A DNA stretch of 64,000 nt from Spirochaetae bacterium HGW-Spirochaetae-1. GTDB taxonomy: Bacteria > Spirochaetota > UBA4802 > UBA5550. Each line of letters opens with the position of its first letter. The first letter of the stretch is position 1. The notes beneath the pieces were generated by a model. That model made no database searches, was not told the origin of the DNA, and saw nothing but the letters and a program-made list of their open reading frames with translations. The stretch covers positions 310,001 through 374,000 of the forward strand of contig PGXY01000001.1 in NCBI GenBank assembly GCA_002839375.1. Direction: 5' to 3'. A program made the translations under genes and the position numbers. Below are positions 18,168 to 27,136 of this stretch, piece after piece.

Positions 18168-18187
18168 TTGATTGGTCAATCAACCAT
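18168..18187. promoter_or_regulatory. Palindromic operator, site C
   Basis: TTGATTGG-TCAA-TCAACCAT, 66 bases upstream of the second CoA-transferase and just after the first gene's terminator. The left half matches sites A and B; the right half matches 6 of 8. An inner, tighter palindrome TTGATTGGTCAATCAA is also present. Confidence 0.5.
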
Positions 18188-18252
18188 AAAATATAAATAT
18201 AAACATAAATATAGTATGTATATAAAAAATAAAATTATTGGAGGATAAAAAA

Positions 18253-19473
18253 ATGAGAGGAATGCTTGATGGTGTTCGTGTAATTGATTTTACCGCTAAT
18301 ATTTCCGGTCCTGCCACAACACAGTTTCTTACAGACATGGGGGCCGAGGTTATCAAGGTGGAAAAGCCCGGCGGTGAGGACGCACGGTTTTTCCCTCCTT
18401 ACAAGAATGGATTTTCCGGTTCTTTCCTCGTCATGAACAGGGGCAAAAAGGCTATCACCATTGATGTGAAAAATCCCGAAGGTGTAATGCTTTTTAAGGA
18501 GCTTGTGGGAACGGCCGATGTACTGGTGGAAAATTTCAGGCCCGGTGTTATGAATAAACTGGGTCTCGGCTATGATGTATTGAAAGAAGTTAATCCGAAG
18601 CTGGTCATGCTGTCCCTGTCGGGATACGGCCAGTATGGTCCGCTTTCCCATCTTCCCGCCTATGATTCCATCATGCAGGCCATGTCAGGTTTTATGAGTT
18701 CCACGGGCTATGATGGAGGTGAACCTCTCAAAACCGGTTCTATTGTCCTGGATCTGGCCACGGCCATGAACAGCGCCTTTTCCATCTGCGCGGCTCTTTT
18801 TGCCAGGGAACGGACCGGTGAGGGGGAATATCTTGATATATCCATGTACGATACGGCCGTGAATCTGCTGGAGGTTAAATGGGTGGATTATACCATAAAC
18901 GGGAATTTGCCACGGCGTACAGGGAATCGCTATCCCCATGTCACTCCCTTTGATTCCTATAAAACCATGGATGGACATGTGATGATCTGTTGTGCCGGAG
19001 ATAAAACATTCCAGACGCTGTGTAATGGCATGGGCATGCCGGACCTCATAAAGGATGAACGCTTCTGCAATTTTTTCAAGAGGAATGAAAATGAATCAGA
19101 ATTAAAGAAGATAGTTGAAGATTGGGCCGCTGATAAAACGTCAGAACAGGTTTTCAAGGTTCTCAGTGAAAACGGGGCACCGGTGGCTCCGATAAATGAT
19201 ATCAAGGCAGTATTTGAACATCCCCATACCGAGGCACGGGGCCTGAAGGTTGATGTTGATCAGCCCGGCGCCGGCATTATAAGCATCTATGGACCGTCCC
19301 AGAAGGCGCGGAACAGCGAGATAAAAAACCGGGGATACTCGCCCAGGGTAGGCGAGCATAATCTCTGGCTCCTGGAGACTGTCCTGGGTAAGGGCGGCGC
19401 AGAGATGAAGTCCATTTTGGCATCAGGGGCCATGGGACCGGTATCTGAAGAGGTGAAGGCTAAAATACAATAA
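18253..19473 (+). CDS. Class III (CaiB/BaiF) acyl-CoA transferase, second copy
   Basis: 406 residues, collinear with the preceding gene throughout: MRGMLDGVRVIDFT, DMGAEVIKVEKP, ADVLVENFRPGVM, LSGYGQYGP and GEYLDISMYD with the catalytic Asp. The two proteins are nearly identical in their core motifs but differ in the C-terminal third, so a duplication followed by substrate divergence is likely. The ribosome site GGAGG (18240-18244) fixes the ATG at 18253. It has its own operator-like palindrome and terminator, so the two copies can be expressed separately. The substrate is unknown. Confidence 0.9.
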   Translation: MRGMLDGVRVIDFTANISGPATTQFLTDMGAEVIKVEKPGGEDARFFPPYKNGFSGSFLVMNRGKKAITIDVKNPEGVMLFKELVGTADVLVENFRPGVMNKLGLGYDVLKEVNPKLVMLSLSGYGQYGPLSHLPAYDSIMQAMSGFMSSTGYDGGEPLKTGSIVLDLATAMNSAFSICAALFARERTGEGEYLDISMYDTAVNLLEVKWVDYTINGNLPRRTGNRYPHVTPFDSYKTMDGHVMICCAGDKTFQTLCNGMGMPDLIKDERFCNFFKRNENESELKKIVEDWAADKTSEQVFKVLSENGAPVAPINDIKAVFEHPHTEARGLKVDVDQPGAGIISIYGPSQKARNSEIKNRGYSPRVGEHNLWLLETVLGKGGAEMKSILASGAMGPVSEEVKAKIQ

Positions 19474-19816
19474 GGGAACTTCTATAAGGGAACCTTGGAA
19501 CATTAAATTTTGAATGTTCCCATAATTTATCCGAATTCAGTGCAATGATAATGATACCTCCATAGTACATAACATTGTATTTTCATAACGGGATCTCTAA
19601 CACGGGTCCCGTTTTTTTTGATAAAAGAATGATAATCAAGAGGAAAAGGGGGCCAGGACAATGATATCCCGCCCTTCAGTGTTCTGGCCCCGGTTCAGGT
19701 TATACATACTTTTGTTGACAGCTGACGTGTGCAGGGAGAACCTGCAATCCTGTTATCGTGATATGGAAGCGCTTTACCCGATAATAAAAAGAAATATTAA
19801 CAAACAGGGGTGACCA
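19474..19816. other. Intergenic region after the second CoA-transferase
   Basis: 343 bases holding the terminator at 19587-19619 and probably the promoter of the ferredoxin-nitroreductase gene. I see no gene or repeat in the rest. Confidence 0.6.
19587..19619 (+). terminator. Rho-independent terminator after the second CoA-transferase
   Basis: AACGGGA / TCCCGTT stem with a 13-base loop, followed by eight Ts. It lies 113 bases past the stop codon, on the same strand. Confidence 0.8.
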
Positions 19817-20710
19817 ATGAAACTGCTGCCGGAAATAAATCATAAAAAATGCATTCTCTGTAAAAAATGTGTCTCTATTTGTCCCAAAGACATCCTGGCC
19901 ATTGACGATAACCGTATTGTGACAAACGCCGAGGAATGCATGCTCTGTTCCCATTGCTATGATATCTGTCCAGCCGATGCCATCAGTTTTGATCCATCTG
20001 CGTTGAGAAAGCCCGAGTTTAAAGGCCTTTCCTATCGTGAGCAGGTGAAGGAAAAGAAGGATATTCAGGCCGGGGAGCTTATAAATATCATCCGCTCCAG
20101 GAGAAGCGTCAGGAAGTATCGTGAACGGGAGGTATCCGATTCGGTTATCGACGATCTCATCAGCTTTGCCGTGACGGCCCCTTCGGGGAGCAACTGTCAG
20201 AACTGGGAATTTGCGGTCATCAATGGCAGAGAGAAGGTGTGGGGGCTTGCCCGGGAAATAAAAACATTTTTTGAGAAAATAAACAGGCTGGTCGAAAATC
20301 CTTTCCTGCGATACGGGACCATCCCTTTCATAGGCACGAAGCTTCTTAGATATTATAACAGAAATTATGCAAGCGTGAAAATGGCCATGGCCGAAGCGGA
20401 GAGGGGAAATGACCGGCTGTTCCACGGTGCCCCGACGGTCATAATAATTCATGGCAGCCTGGAGGGGAGCACGCCGCTGGAAGATGCCCAGTATGCCTCT
20501 TACAATATGACCATCCTTGCCCACGCCCTGGGTCTGGGTACCTGCTATATCGGCTATGCCGTGGAGTCCATAAACCGGGCTCCGGGCATAAAGAAGTCCA
20601 TGGGTATACCCGGTAAAAACAGGATACTTGCCGTGTTGACTCTGGGATATCCGGCCGTCACTTTTAAAAAACATTCTCTCCGGAAGCCCTGGAGTGTAGT
20701 GAAAATATAA
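19817..20710 (+). CDS. Ferredoxin-nitroreductase fusion protein
   Basis: 297 residues. The N-terminus is a 2[4Fe-4S] ferredoxin module with CILCKKCVSICP and CMLCSHCYDICP (both CxxCxxCxxxCP). From about residue 90 follows a nitroreductase fold: RSRRSVRKYREREV, then APSGSNCQNWEF (FMN binding), and a C-terminal HALGLGTCYIGYA strand. Nitroreductase-family flavoproteins reduce nitro, quinone or enone groups; the fused ferredoxin implies a low-potential ferredoxin electron source, typical of anaerobes. A GGGG-type site precedes ATG 19817. Position after the CoA-transferases suggests, but does not show, a link to acyl-CoA metabolism. Confidence 0.88.
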   Translation: MKLLPEINHKKCILCKKCVSICPKDILAIDDNRIVTNAEECMLCSHCYDICPADAISFDPSALRKPEFKGLSYREQVKEKKDIQAGELINIIRSRRSVRKYREREVSDSVIDDLISFAVTAPSGSNCQNWEFAVINGREKVWGLAREIKTFFEKINRLVENPFLRYGTIPFIGTKLLRYYNRNYASVKMAMAEAERGNDRLFHGAPTVIIIHGSLEGSTPLEDAQYASYNMTILAHALGLGTCYIGYAVESINRAPGIKKSMGIPGKNRILAVLTLGYPAVTFKKHSLRKPWSVVKI

Positions 20711-20879
20711 ATTAATTCTTGCCTTATGGAAAGGCGTGTCGTATATTAGTGTTTAACAGGCACAAAGGGCGAAAAATCAGGCTCAATTTCCCCTCCGGTT
20801 CCTTTTTATAAGGGGAAGAATTTATGCGTGGGTGAAAGCTAGATTTTTAAATGTGCCTATGATTACCAGGGAGGGAATT

Positions 20880-21053
20880 ATGGATATTAAAGGAATTTCC
20901 GGTCCGACACCAATGCAAAAAACCAGCCGTCAGGTATCCAGGGATTACACCGACTCCGTAACCACGGACAAGAATAACATGGATACCCTTGACAAGATTA
21001 AGGAAAATACAAAGGGGGCTATGAAGGGGAAAAAAATCGATACCTCGGCCTGA
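20880..21053 (+). CDS. Small hydrophilic protein
   Basis: 57 residues, starting at an ATG with a strong GGGAGGG site (20869-20875) that excludes the longer frame from 20832. The protein is hydrophilic, Lys/Asp/Thr-rich, with no signal peptide or membrane helix. The ribosome site is the main evidence that it is real. It converges with the diguanylate cyclase gene, whose stop lies 18 bases away. Function unknown. Confidence 0.5.
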   Translation: MDIKGISGPTPMQKTSRQVSRDYTDSVTTDKNNMDTLDKIKENTKGAMKGKKIDTSA

Positions 21054-21071
21054 TAAGGGTTTGTCCCTGTT

Positions 21072-22985
21072 TCAATTTATCGATTTATAAAACAGGTACC
21101 TGTTCTTGCCTGATTTTTTGGCCAGGTACATGGCTTTATCGGCCTTTTTAATGAGATCTTCAGAATTCATGCTGTCCGTGGGGAAAAGACTTATGCCGAT
21201 GCTGGCAGTGAAGCGGATATGCTTTTCATTGATGATGAAGCTGTTGTGCATGGCCGAGAGAATTTTTTCCGCAGTCTGCATGGCGTCATTGCTGTCCTTT
21301 ATTCCCGGTATGAGAAATGCGAATTCATCGCCGCCCAGTCTTCCCAGCGTGTCCGATTTACGCAGGAGTTTTCCCAGCCTGTCCGAGAGTTCTTGGAGAG
21401 TTTTGTCCCCGGTTTCATGGCCGTATTCATCATTGACTTCTTTAAAACCGTCCAGATCCATGTAAAAAACGGCGAATTCGCTTTTTTCGCGCAGTGACTG
21501 TTCAATTATCATCTTCAGCCGGTCATAGAAAAGCCACCGGTTCGGCACGCCCGTAAGCTGGTCGTAGTGAGCCATGTTCTCAAGTTTTTCACTGGCCATG
21601 GCCAGCTCCCGTGTTCTTTCCCTGACCTTCTCCTCCAGTCCCCTGTTCATTTCTTCCATTTTAAGATGCGTTTTTTCCAGTGTTATATTTTTAAGCTCCA
21701 GGTCGGCGGATTTTTTCCGGAGTGATGCCGACAGTATTTCCACGTCGCGGAATGAATGGGAAAATTTAAATGAAAGGAGAAAGGCCTGGGAAAAAATGAA
21801 CATTAAAAGCCCCGCCGGAATGAAGTAGCCGGTATGTATAATTCCATCATCATGGAGTATGTCATTGAGCGCCGTGAGAAAGAGCAGAAGAAACCCCGCG
21901 AGGAGTATGAAGCCCCCCTCCCGCCTTCGTAAGAGTGAAAGGATAAGCGCATAAAGAATATACAGGCCCGTCAGTACGGCAAATGCCTGATATCCATGGG
22001 CGGTGAAGGTGTAGAACCAGGAAGGTGTAATTATTATGATAACGGAGATGACAAGACTCACGGCCTGAATTATCCGCACTATGACTTTATTCATTTCTTC
22101 GGGATACAGGGAAAAAGCAAACATGGCCAGAAGGGGAACCGTTGCCACAAAGGAGAGATACTCCAGCCTGTTGATGACCAGCCATGACAGGCCGGGGAAG
22201 ATATGTGTAAGGTAGTATTCGCCGGAAACCATGATGCGTACGGCGATAAAAAGGCAGACCAGAGAGAAATAGAGGAGTGACCGGGACTGCCGTTTCAGGA
22301 TAATATAGAGAGACAGATGATACAGGAACATGATAAGGATAGCACCGAGAAGGAACAGGTTGAGGCCGAGATTTTTTTCCCTCAGAGATGCAATATCGCA
22401 GGGAGTCCCCATGAGAATAGCATGCCATGAGCCGCCGACGCGGTGATGAAAATTGGATATATGCAGAACGAGGTCCATGTCCTTCCGCTCGTTGTGAAAG
22501 TTAACAATCTGCGGTTTCAGGCCGGGGTGTGAGCTGTCCCTGGTTTCTCCCACCCGGCCGTTTTCAGCCACGAGTGTGCCGTTGATGAAAAGACGGTATG
22601 CCGTTGCCATGAAAATGATCTTGAAGGCCACATCTCCCGGCGGGACAGAGGTCAAACGCAGGTGGTAAGTGGCAAAACCATTCCCCCCGATTTTTTCATG
22701 AACTGCCGGCGTGTCATTCCAGGCTCCGGGAACGGTGATATACGATGGTTCATCGGTGGGGTGTTCCATCAGGAATAACTCCGGTGCAATGAACTTTTTC
22801 CAGTGGAATTCCCATTCTCCCGCCAGTGGTATGGGGCCCGTTTTTCGTATATCCACGCCCTGACAATCCAGAATTCCCTTCTGCGCACGGGGCAGGATAT
22901 TTTCTGTTTTATTCCGGCATGAAGGAAGAATAAAAAAGGCAATAAGGATCAACAGGATCAGATGTTTGTACGCAGGTATCTTCAT
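21072..22985 (-). CDS. Membrane diguanylate cyclase (7TMR-DISM, GGDEF)
   Basis: 637 residues. An N-terminal lipobox-like FFILPSC at about residues 17-23 may anchor it. An extracytoplasmic 7TMR-DISMED2-like beta domain (about 50-190) is followed by seven transmembrane helices (190-400), a coiled coil (about 400-475) and a GGDEF domain with DQLTGVPNRW, FYMDLDGFKEVND and RLGGDEFAFLIPG. The inhibitory I-site RKSD stands five residues before GGDEF. It should sense an extracellular ligand and make c-di-GMP at the membrane. ATG 22985 has no clear ribosome site; a TTG at 23021 is in frame. PilZ-like proteins elsewhere in the window are possible readers. Confidence 0.85.
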   Translation of the reverse strand: MKIPAYKHLILLILIAFFILPSCRNKTENILPRAQKGILDCQGVDIRKTGPIPLAGEWEFHWKKFIAPELFLMEHPTDEPSYITVPGAWNDTPAVHEKIGGNGFATYHLRLTSVPPGDVAFKIIFMATAYRLFINGTLVAENGRVGETRDSSHPGLKPQIVNFHNERKDMDLVLHISNFHHRVGGSWHAILMGTPCDIASLREKNLGLNLFLLGAILIMFLYHLSLYIILKRQSRSLLYFSLVCLFIAVRIMVSGEYYLTHIFPGLSWLVINRLEYLSFVATVPLLAMFAFSLYPEEMNKVIVRIIQAVSLVISVIIIITPSWFYTFTAHGYQAFAVLTGLYILYALILSLLRRREGGFILLAGFLLLFLTALNDILHDDGIIHTGYFIPAGLLMFIFSQAFLLSFKFSHSFRDVEILSASLRKKSADLELKNITLEKTHLKMEEMNRGLEEKVRERTRELAMASEKLENMAHYDQLTGVPNRWLFYDRLKMIIEQSLREKSEFAVFYMDLDGFKEVNDEYGHETGDKTLQELSDRLGKLLRKSDTLGRLGGDEFAFLIPGIKDSNDAMQTAEKILSAMHNSFIINEKHIRFTASIGISLFPTDSMNSEDLIKKADKAMYLAKKSGKNRYLFYKSIN

Positions 22986-23084
22986 AAGGTGAATTAATAT
23001 CCCATCCAGTCTGAATAGCAATAATTTTTTTCAGAAATAGTTCAATAGTGCCGGTACTCCTTCGTTGTATATAGCAGAGGGGTA

Positions 23085-24095
23085 ATGATGATGATCAGGA
23101 TTATAATCTCAGCGGCACTGGTAATGGCATTCTTCAGAGGACCGCTTTCCGCCGGGCTGCAGATAAATGAATTTGTCACCGATTCGGTCCATGACTGGGT
23201 TGAGATCGTCTTTCGCAGCGATGATCGGGATTCCATGGACGTATCATCGCTTTACGTTACCATGTATTACGGCACAAATGAGCCGCTGGCATCGGAGCCG
23301 GTGACCCTGTACAGTTATGACAGGCCGGAAACGGCCTATGATGATCGGTTTCTCGTCGTTCATCTCACGGAACCCGGGGGACAGGATGAAACCGATGGCC
23401 TGGGAGATGTCAATGGTAACGGGTGCCGCGATGTGTACTGTAATAATTACACGAGCAGCCTGTGGAACTCCGATGGGGTAGTGGCCATCGACACCGATGA
23501 TGATCCGTCCAACGGGGGTATTATCGATTTTGCGGCTTACTCCAACCGCGACGGTTCCATGAACAGTTCCATAGGCTCTTACATCGATGATGCCGCAAAC
23601 TGCGGTCAATGGATCTGTGAAACCGGAGAAGATCTGCAGGGGCGGTGTATTGATATTGGTCTGCAGGGATTGCTGCCATACCAGGGTGTCTCGCGCATAT
23701 CAACGGCGGATACAAATTCCCTGCAGGATTTCATGGTCACGAAATACCAGACTCCGGGACGGGAAAACATAACGAATATTTCTGTGAAGAAGCGAAGGCT
23801 CGTCAGGAGTCTTAAGAAGCGCATTGCCGTAAAATTCACGGCCGATGTGGAAATCCCCCTTTTTGTCTATGAACAGTCCAACCTGCGGTTCCGGGTTTTT
23901 ACCGTCACGGGAATCATGGTCTATGAATCTCCGCTCTTTGAATCGGTTCAGCCCGGATATTTTTCCGTCCATTGGAGGAACAGCGGAAGGAGACGCAGGG
24001 CCGGTGCTGGTATGTATATCGGGCTTGTAGAGTCAACGGAATCGAAGAGGAAAATCGCCGGAACTGAAACCATCTACCTGGTGGTGGTGCCATGA
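23085..24095 (+). CDS. Secreted lamin-tail-like protein with FlgD-type C-domain
   Basis: 336 residues. A signal peptide (IIISAALVMAFFRGPLSA) is followed by a beta-sandwich opening with LQINEFVTDSVHDWVEIVF, the lamin-tail domain hallmark INE...DWVEL. The middle has DVNGNGCRDVY (Ca-binding-like) and four Cys. The C-terminus (about 255-336) looks like FlgD-Ig or Por-secretion-tail sandwiches, with FRVFTVTGIMVYE and AGAGMYIGLVES. Bacterial lamin-tail domains are often found with extracellular nucleases and DNA-handling proteins. GAGGGG precedes overlapping starts at 23085-23091. It is followed by two outer-membrane barrel genes and probably forms an operon with them. Confidence 0.65.
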   Translation: MMMIRIIISAALVMAFFRGPLSAGLQINEFVTDSVHDWVEIVFRSDDRDSMDVSSLYVTMYYGTNEPLASEPVTLYSYDRPETAYDDRFLVVHLTEPGGQDETDGLGDVNGNGCRDVYCNNYTSSLWNSDGVVAIDTDDDPSNGGIIDFAAYSNRDGSMNSSIGSYIDDAANCGQWICETGEDLQGRCIDIGLQGLLPYQGVSRISTADTNSLQDFMVTKYQTPGRENITNISVKKRRLVRSLKKRIAVKFTADVEIPLFVYEQSNLRFRVFTVTGIMVYESPLFESVQPGYFSVHWRNSGRRRRAGAGMYIGLVESTESKRKIAGTETIYLVVVP

Positions 24096-24182
24096 AAGCG
24101 CTCAGTATGGATCCGGTACGGTGTCCCGTAGTCCGCCGGCAGGGAAACGGGCGTTGTCATGGCCGGGATAGGAAGACGACAT

Positions 24183-25508
24183 ATGTCTAAAATACTATTG
24201 ATCCTGTTATGCGGAAAGGCCTTATTCTCCTCCTTTGAATACAGCCCTGTCGGAGCGTCAAAACTTTTTCCGGTCACGGAGGCGGCCGTGGAATACACTG
24301 TTCCCGGAAGGGCTGACCGCGCCTGTTATGCCGTACTGTCGGCCACACCATCACTCGGCTTTTCCTTCGAGCAGCCCTATTCCCTGAAGGATCTCATGGC
24401 GGGAATGACCGTTTTTACCATGCCTGCCGGCAATCTGGGATTTATGATATCATGGGCCCATTTCGGCATGGAAGGGTACCGGGAAAACACTGTCAGGAGC
24501 GGCATGGGCTATACCTTCGGTAAAATTTTTACCACGGGAATCGACGCTGCCTGGTGCAACCTGGGAATAGACATCGATTCCATCACCGTGGAGAAAAATT
24601 ATTTCGACCTGCAGTGGTCCGCGGTTCTTTCATTATTTTCATTGCTGGATCTGTCTTTCACGCTGGAAAACATCAGGGCTATGATTTATGATGAAAGGGA
24701 TTCCCTTCTGCAGCCCCGGTGGAGCAGCGGTATCCGGTTTGTACCGGTCCGGGGATTTTCACTGATCTGGAATATCTCGAAGTCATCGGGGACCCTGCTG
24801 AACACCATTTCAGCAACGGCGCATATCCTGCCCGCTTTTTCGCTGAGTATGGGCTATGTTCGTGAGACCACAGCATGCTCTGCAGCCGCCGTTCTTCTGT
24901 ACGGGCATGTCAGTTCATCATACTGCCTGAAGTTTCATCCCTACCTGGGGGCCACACATTCTTTCAGCGTAACTCTCATGTATGATCATATCGCGCTGCC
25001 CTCCCTTCAGTTTGATTCGATGAAAAGCACGTCAAGCCGGCGGAAAAAAATTCGTGAAAAGATAAATATCAATGTTTGTACGCTTGAGGAACTGACCGGT
25101 ATTCCCGTTGTGAATGAAGACTACGCCGAAAGGATATATAAATACCGGCAGCTCATCGGTCCGGTCTCGGAAAAATCCCTCTATCAGATTGGAATGAACA
25201 GCGCTGATATCAAGGAGCTCCATGAATACGCCCATGGTTTTGCCCGGGAAGAAAAGCGGGACAATGCCGGTGATAACCACGGCAAAAAGGGAAAGCGGCA
25301 GGAACAAAAAGGATTATACCATGAGGAGCGACGCAGGATGTTTGTACTCCTGGTCGATGCGGGGATACGCCCCCTGGCGTCCCTGAAAATAACTGAACAG
25401 GCTAAAGAGGGAGGGCTGGTTGCCGTAGACCGCTATCTCAGGGAAGCGGGCGAGCTTGATGACGGCGATAAGGAAAAGGTGAGAAAGATATGCGCCTCCT
25501 TCCGGTAA
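24183..25508 (+). CDS. Outer-membrane barrel-like protein with ComEA-like helix-hairpin-helix
   Basis: 441 residues. A signal peptide (MSKILLILLCGKALFSS) is followed by about 260 residues of alternating amphipathic beta strands (outer-membrane barrel or PorV-like). From residue 293 a helix-hairpin-helix segment begins: KININVCTLEELTGIPVV, then AERIYKYRQLIGPVSEKSL, matching the ComEA-type non-specific DNA-binding repeat. A Lys/Glu-rich linker and a C-terminal helical region follow. ATG 24183 is preceded by AGGAAG. It overlaps the next gene by 19 bases (translational coupling). A DNA-binding role outside the cytoplasm is inferred from the HhH plus signal peptide. Confidence 0.65.
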   Translation: MSKILLILLCGKALFSSFEYSPVGASKLFPVTEAAVEYTVPGRADRACYAVLSATPSLGFSFEQPYSLKDLMAGMTVFTMPAGNLGFMISWAHFGMEGYRENTVRSGMGYTFGKIFTTGIDAAWCNLGIDIDSITVEKNYFDLQWSAVLSLFSLLDLSFTLENIRAMIYDERDSLLQPRWSSGIRFVPVRGFSLIWNISKSSGTLLNTISATAHILPAFSLSMGYVRETTACSAAAVLLYGHVSSSYCLKFHPYLGATHSFSVTLMYDHIALPSLQFDSMKSTSSRRKKIREKININVCTLEELTGIPVVNEDYAERIYKYRQLIGPVSEKSLYQIGMNSADIKELHEYAHGFAREEKRDNAGDNHGKKGKRQEQKGLYHEERRRMFVLLVDAGIRPLASLKITEQAKEGGLVAVDRYLREAGELDDGDKEKVRKICASFR

Positions 25509-27091
25509 TGATCATTGTGACAATAATGGGCCTTGCTGTGAGCGCTGATCATCTATGGGGTGCCCGTTACGAGGTGAGCGGTGAATACCGGAGGGATGTC
25601 ATCGATTATGATGAAAACCGAAGGGAGTTTTCACGGGAGAAGGTGCTGGTCGATTTTGACGGTGATATAACCCTTTTTCTGGCTCATTCCTATGTGCGGA
25701 CCCTGGAGGAGCACGATATTGCCTGGAATATTTTTATAAACAATATTCTCCCCGGCAGCAGCCTGATCATGGGCAATTTTATGATTCACTGCGGCTCGGG
25801 ACTCATCGTGGGTGTGCGGCAGTATGAATCGTCCAGCCCTTTCGCATCGCGGCCCTTTCCCACTGCCTCCTTTGTTGTAAAGCCGGCCTATTCCGGGAGC
25901 CCGGTCTATTCCTTTCATGGAATCGCCGCGAGCCAGAAATTCCTGTTTGAGCCGCTATCGTGCTCATTGTATTCATTTTACTCCATGCGTCCCCGTTTTA
26001 TCAGCGAGGATGATTTCAAAGAACGAAAGGTCGGTTCTTCCCTGGGCACCATCAACGGCAAGACCGGGGAACGATTTCCATCGGTGGAACCCGTATACAT
26101 CAGGAACTTCGGGCTCACGGCGGAAATAAAAGGCAATGATTCATGCAGCCTGCAGATGCAGTACATGGGAACCGATCTTACCGACAGCAGGCTCAGGGCG
26201 CTCTCGTGGGATTTTCGCGAAGACCTTCCGCAGGAAAGCGGCCTTGACGGTGTGACGGGATTAAGCATTTTTGCCCGGTACGGCGATGATTATTTTGATG
26301 CCTACGCCGAGGCAGCCATGACGGGAAAGTCCCGGACCGGGAAGCGCGGTTATATATGGAATGACGGGTATGCTTTTTCCGGCGGGATCAGGCTTCGCCA
26401 TCCCCTCTTTGCCCTGGCCTGTACCTCGACCATGACAGGGAACAATTACTATGCTCCCGATTCATCCACGGCCGGGTTGCCGCGCCGGGAATGGGACATG
26501 GCCCTTTCGGTCCGTCCATGGGGAGCACTGGAGGCCGGCGCTTCCCATACGGGTGAAAGAAAAACGGTTCCCGGCCTTTATGAAAAAGACCTTCGATCAA
26601 AAATCCGGGAACGATGTTATGTGAAGTGGCACGGCAAAAAACTTGAAACGCTCCTGGACCTGTCCTGGATACATAAGGAAGGAAGCGGCAATGAAGAAAA
26701 AGAAATCCACGGCAAAGGTGATGTGTCCTGTTTCCTGGGAAAACGGGTCAGGGCCGACCTGGGTGCGCTATCCTTCCATTCGGTTACCTGTCAAAAAACA
26801 TCGTGGAGCGTGATGACGGGGATGGCAGTTACGCCCATCGATATCCTTGCCATCGCCTTCAGCTACGTACGGGTACAGGCCGATAAAAAGGTTCCCCTTT
26901 ACCTGGTGGTCCTGCCTCTGCAGAATGCGCTGGCATCGGGAATCAGTGAAAGGGGTGCGGGCAATATCCTGGCCTGCAAGCTGGCTCTGAAATCGGGTCA
27001 CGGTGGTTTTTCCCTGCGCTATGAACAACATCTGGGACAGGACGGCAAAGGAGAAAGCAGGCTCGAGGCATCGGGGAGATTGTGGTGGTAA
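25490..27091 (+). CDS. Large outer-membrane beta-barrel protein
   Basis: 533 residues. A signal peptide (LLPVMIIVTIMGLAVSA) is followed by strand-turn-strand patterns throughout (about 20-24 amphipathic strands), ending in SRLEASGRLWW with the aromatic C-terminal residue typical of BAM substrates. No plug or enzyme motif is seen. It starts inside the preceding HhH-barrel gene (19-base overlap), so the two are coupled. It could be the pore partner of that protein; transport of DNA or another polymer is a hypothesis. Confidence 0.6.
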   Translation: MRLLPVMIIVTIMGLAVSADHLWGARYEVSGEYRRDVIDYDENRREFSREKVLVDFDGDITLFLAHSYVRTLEEHDIAWNIFINNILPGSSLIMGNFMIHCGSGLIVGVRQYESSSPFASRPFPTASFVVKPAYSGSPVYSFHGIAASQKFLFEPLSCSLYSFYSMRPRFISEDDFKERKVGSSLGTINGKTGERFPSVEPVYIRNFGLTAEIKGNDSCSLQMQYMGTDLTDSRLRALSWDFREDLPQESGLDGVTGLSIFARYGDDYFDAYAEAAMTGKSRTGKRGYIWNDGYAFSGGIRLRHPLFALACTSTMTGNNYYAPDSSTAGLPRREWDMALSVRPWGALEAGASHTGERKTVPGLYEKDLRSKIRERCYVKWHGKKLETLLDLSWIHKEGSGNEEKEIHGKGDVSCFLGKRVRADLGALSFHSVTCQKTSWSVMTGMAVTPIDILAIAFSYVRVQADKKVPLYLVVLPLQNALASGISERGAGNILACKLALKSGHGGFSLRYEQHLGQDGKGESRLEASGRLWW

Positions 27092-27136
27092 TGAACAAAA
27101 CTGCATTTATATATTGACAGAACGAACAGGCTGGAT

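Noticed and set aside
19700-20674. Long open frame on the minus strand opposite the ferredoxin-nitroreductase
   Set aside because: Cys motifs and FMN motifs lie on the plus strand; the minus frame shows no recognisable domain.
20788-20817. Inverted repeat TTCCCCT/AGGGGAA as terminator after the nitroreductase fusion
   Set aside because: Short stem, long A/T-rich loop and no following T-run.
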